This document shows, one piece after another, positions 63,849 through 64,000 of a DNA stretch of 64,000 nt. The notes under the pieces were generated by a model. That model was not told the DNA's origin. It did not search any database and saw nothing but the letters and a program-made list of their open reading frames with translations. How positions within the stretch are numbered: the stretch's first letter is position 1; each line of letters begins with the position of its first letter. The DNA is from Streptococcus suis (GTDB taxonomy: Bacteria > Bacillota > Bacilli > Lactobacillales > Streptococcaceae), in the NCBI RefSeq assembly GCF_017601095.1, contig NZ_JAGFUX010000002.1, positions 124,001 through 188,000 of the forward strand, in the 5' to 3' direction. Made by a program: the position numbers and the translations under genes.

Positions 63849-64000
63849 TAGAGATCAATCCCGTTGTTTTTCAAATAGAAGCGAACCAATTCTTCTACGA
63901 TTTCATCGCGCTCATACTTACGAATTTGATTACGAGCGTCATTGTAGCGTGGTATGTAAGCTGGGTCTCCACTCAATACATAGCCAACAATCTGGTTGAT
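63848..64000 (-). CDS. ireB: IreB family regulatory phosphoprotein (5' part outside window)
   Basis: The last 50 codons are visible, starting [18 protein letters not shown] and ending KNNGIDL, the UPF0297/IreB C-terminus. Small proteins of this kind are phosphorylated by the PASTA kinase in enterococci. In frame to the edge of the window. Confidence 0.94.
   Translation of the reverse strand: MNQIVGYVLSGDPAYIPRYNDARNQIRKYERDEIVEELVRFYLKNNGIDL

Noticed and set aside
1..64000. CRISPR array, insertion sequence or prophage
   Set aside because: No direct repeat-spacer pattern, no transposase or integrase reading frame and no phage structural genes were found; the only accessory stretch is about 48.5-50.1 kb.

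Overview
The window looks like a chromosomal segment of Streptococcus suis or a very close relative. The reasons are protein families and their order: a 2053-residue LPXTG-anchored amylopullulanase (ApuA), an LPXTG 5'-nucleotidase, a troABCD/troR manganese locus, an ula ascorbate operon, the nrdD...nrdG cluster, and folC followed by a ComR-type regulator, a DUF1292 protein, ruvX and IreB. The DNA has moderate-to-low GC, with TATAAT -10 boxes and AGGAGG ribosome sites throughout. Most genes lie on the minus strand, so the window reads against the main direction of transcription. The species call is inference from recall; no database was searched.

Layout. 1-2.9 kb: rhomboid protease (cut by the window edge), 5-formyl-THF cyclo-ligase, and two enzymes of the acetyl branch of diaminopimelate/lysine synthesis. 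3-6.6 kb: a PPP-type phosphatase, pgi, a P-loop protein of unknown role, the SRP RNA and tadA. 6.6-17.2 kb: tkt and the ascorbate system (ulaABCDEF, ulaG, a PRD regulator). A 41-bp operator block is duplicated in front of ulaG and ulaA at identical promoter spacing. 17.2-26 kb: class B sortase, a small secreted protein ending in LPKTS, apuA and a LacI-family regulator; the last three transcription units share a GnAAACGTTTTC operator. 26-30.4 kb: a cystine-type ABC importer, two small secreted proteins (one with a CHAP domain) and an alpha/beta hydrolase. 30.4-40 kb: leuS followed by two degenerate tandem copies of its own 3' end, pepO, troABCD/troR and small membrane proteins. 40-48.5 kb: dtd, rel, the anchored nucleotidase, a GNAT enzyme, a DUF554 protein, rsmE and prmA. 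48.5-50.1 kb: an accessory insert with an AbiH-family gene and a type I toxin-antitoxin-like cassette. 50-53.3 kb: ASCH and DUF3013 proteins, rarA, an unknown protein, a 6S-like RNA and tRNA-Lys. 53.3-60.4 kb: the anaerobic ribonucleotide reductase cluster and a large membrane protein. 60.4-64 kb: folC, a ComRS-type quorum-sensing cassette, DUF1292, ruvX and ireB (cut by the window edge).

The most striking item is at 61.9-63.0 kb. A ComR-like regulator is followed by a perfect ComR box overlapping its stop codon, a T-tract, a -10 element, a ribosome site, a 21-codon gene ending in NWKDWWIS and a terminator. The tiny gene is short enough to be missed by routine gene calling. Position and architecture fit the competence pheromone locus, and the peptide has the tryptophan-rich end typical of XIP pheromones. 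Second is the toxin cassette at 49.7-50.06 kb: a 35-residue membrane peptide coupled to a 16-codon leader ORF, a 12-bp 5'/3' inverted repeat and a convergent antisense promoter. Third is the repeated leuS tail, whose hairpins differ in sequence but keep their pairing.

Themes: carbon source use under CcpA/LacI-type control (cre-like sites at ula, apuA, near pgi and tkt, and near the 6S-like RNA), surface display, metal uptake, anaerobic nucleotide synthesis, and a small defence insert placed between housekeeping genes.
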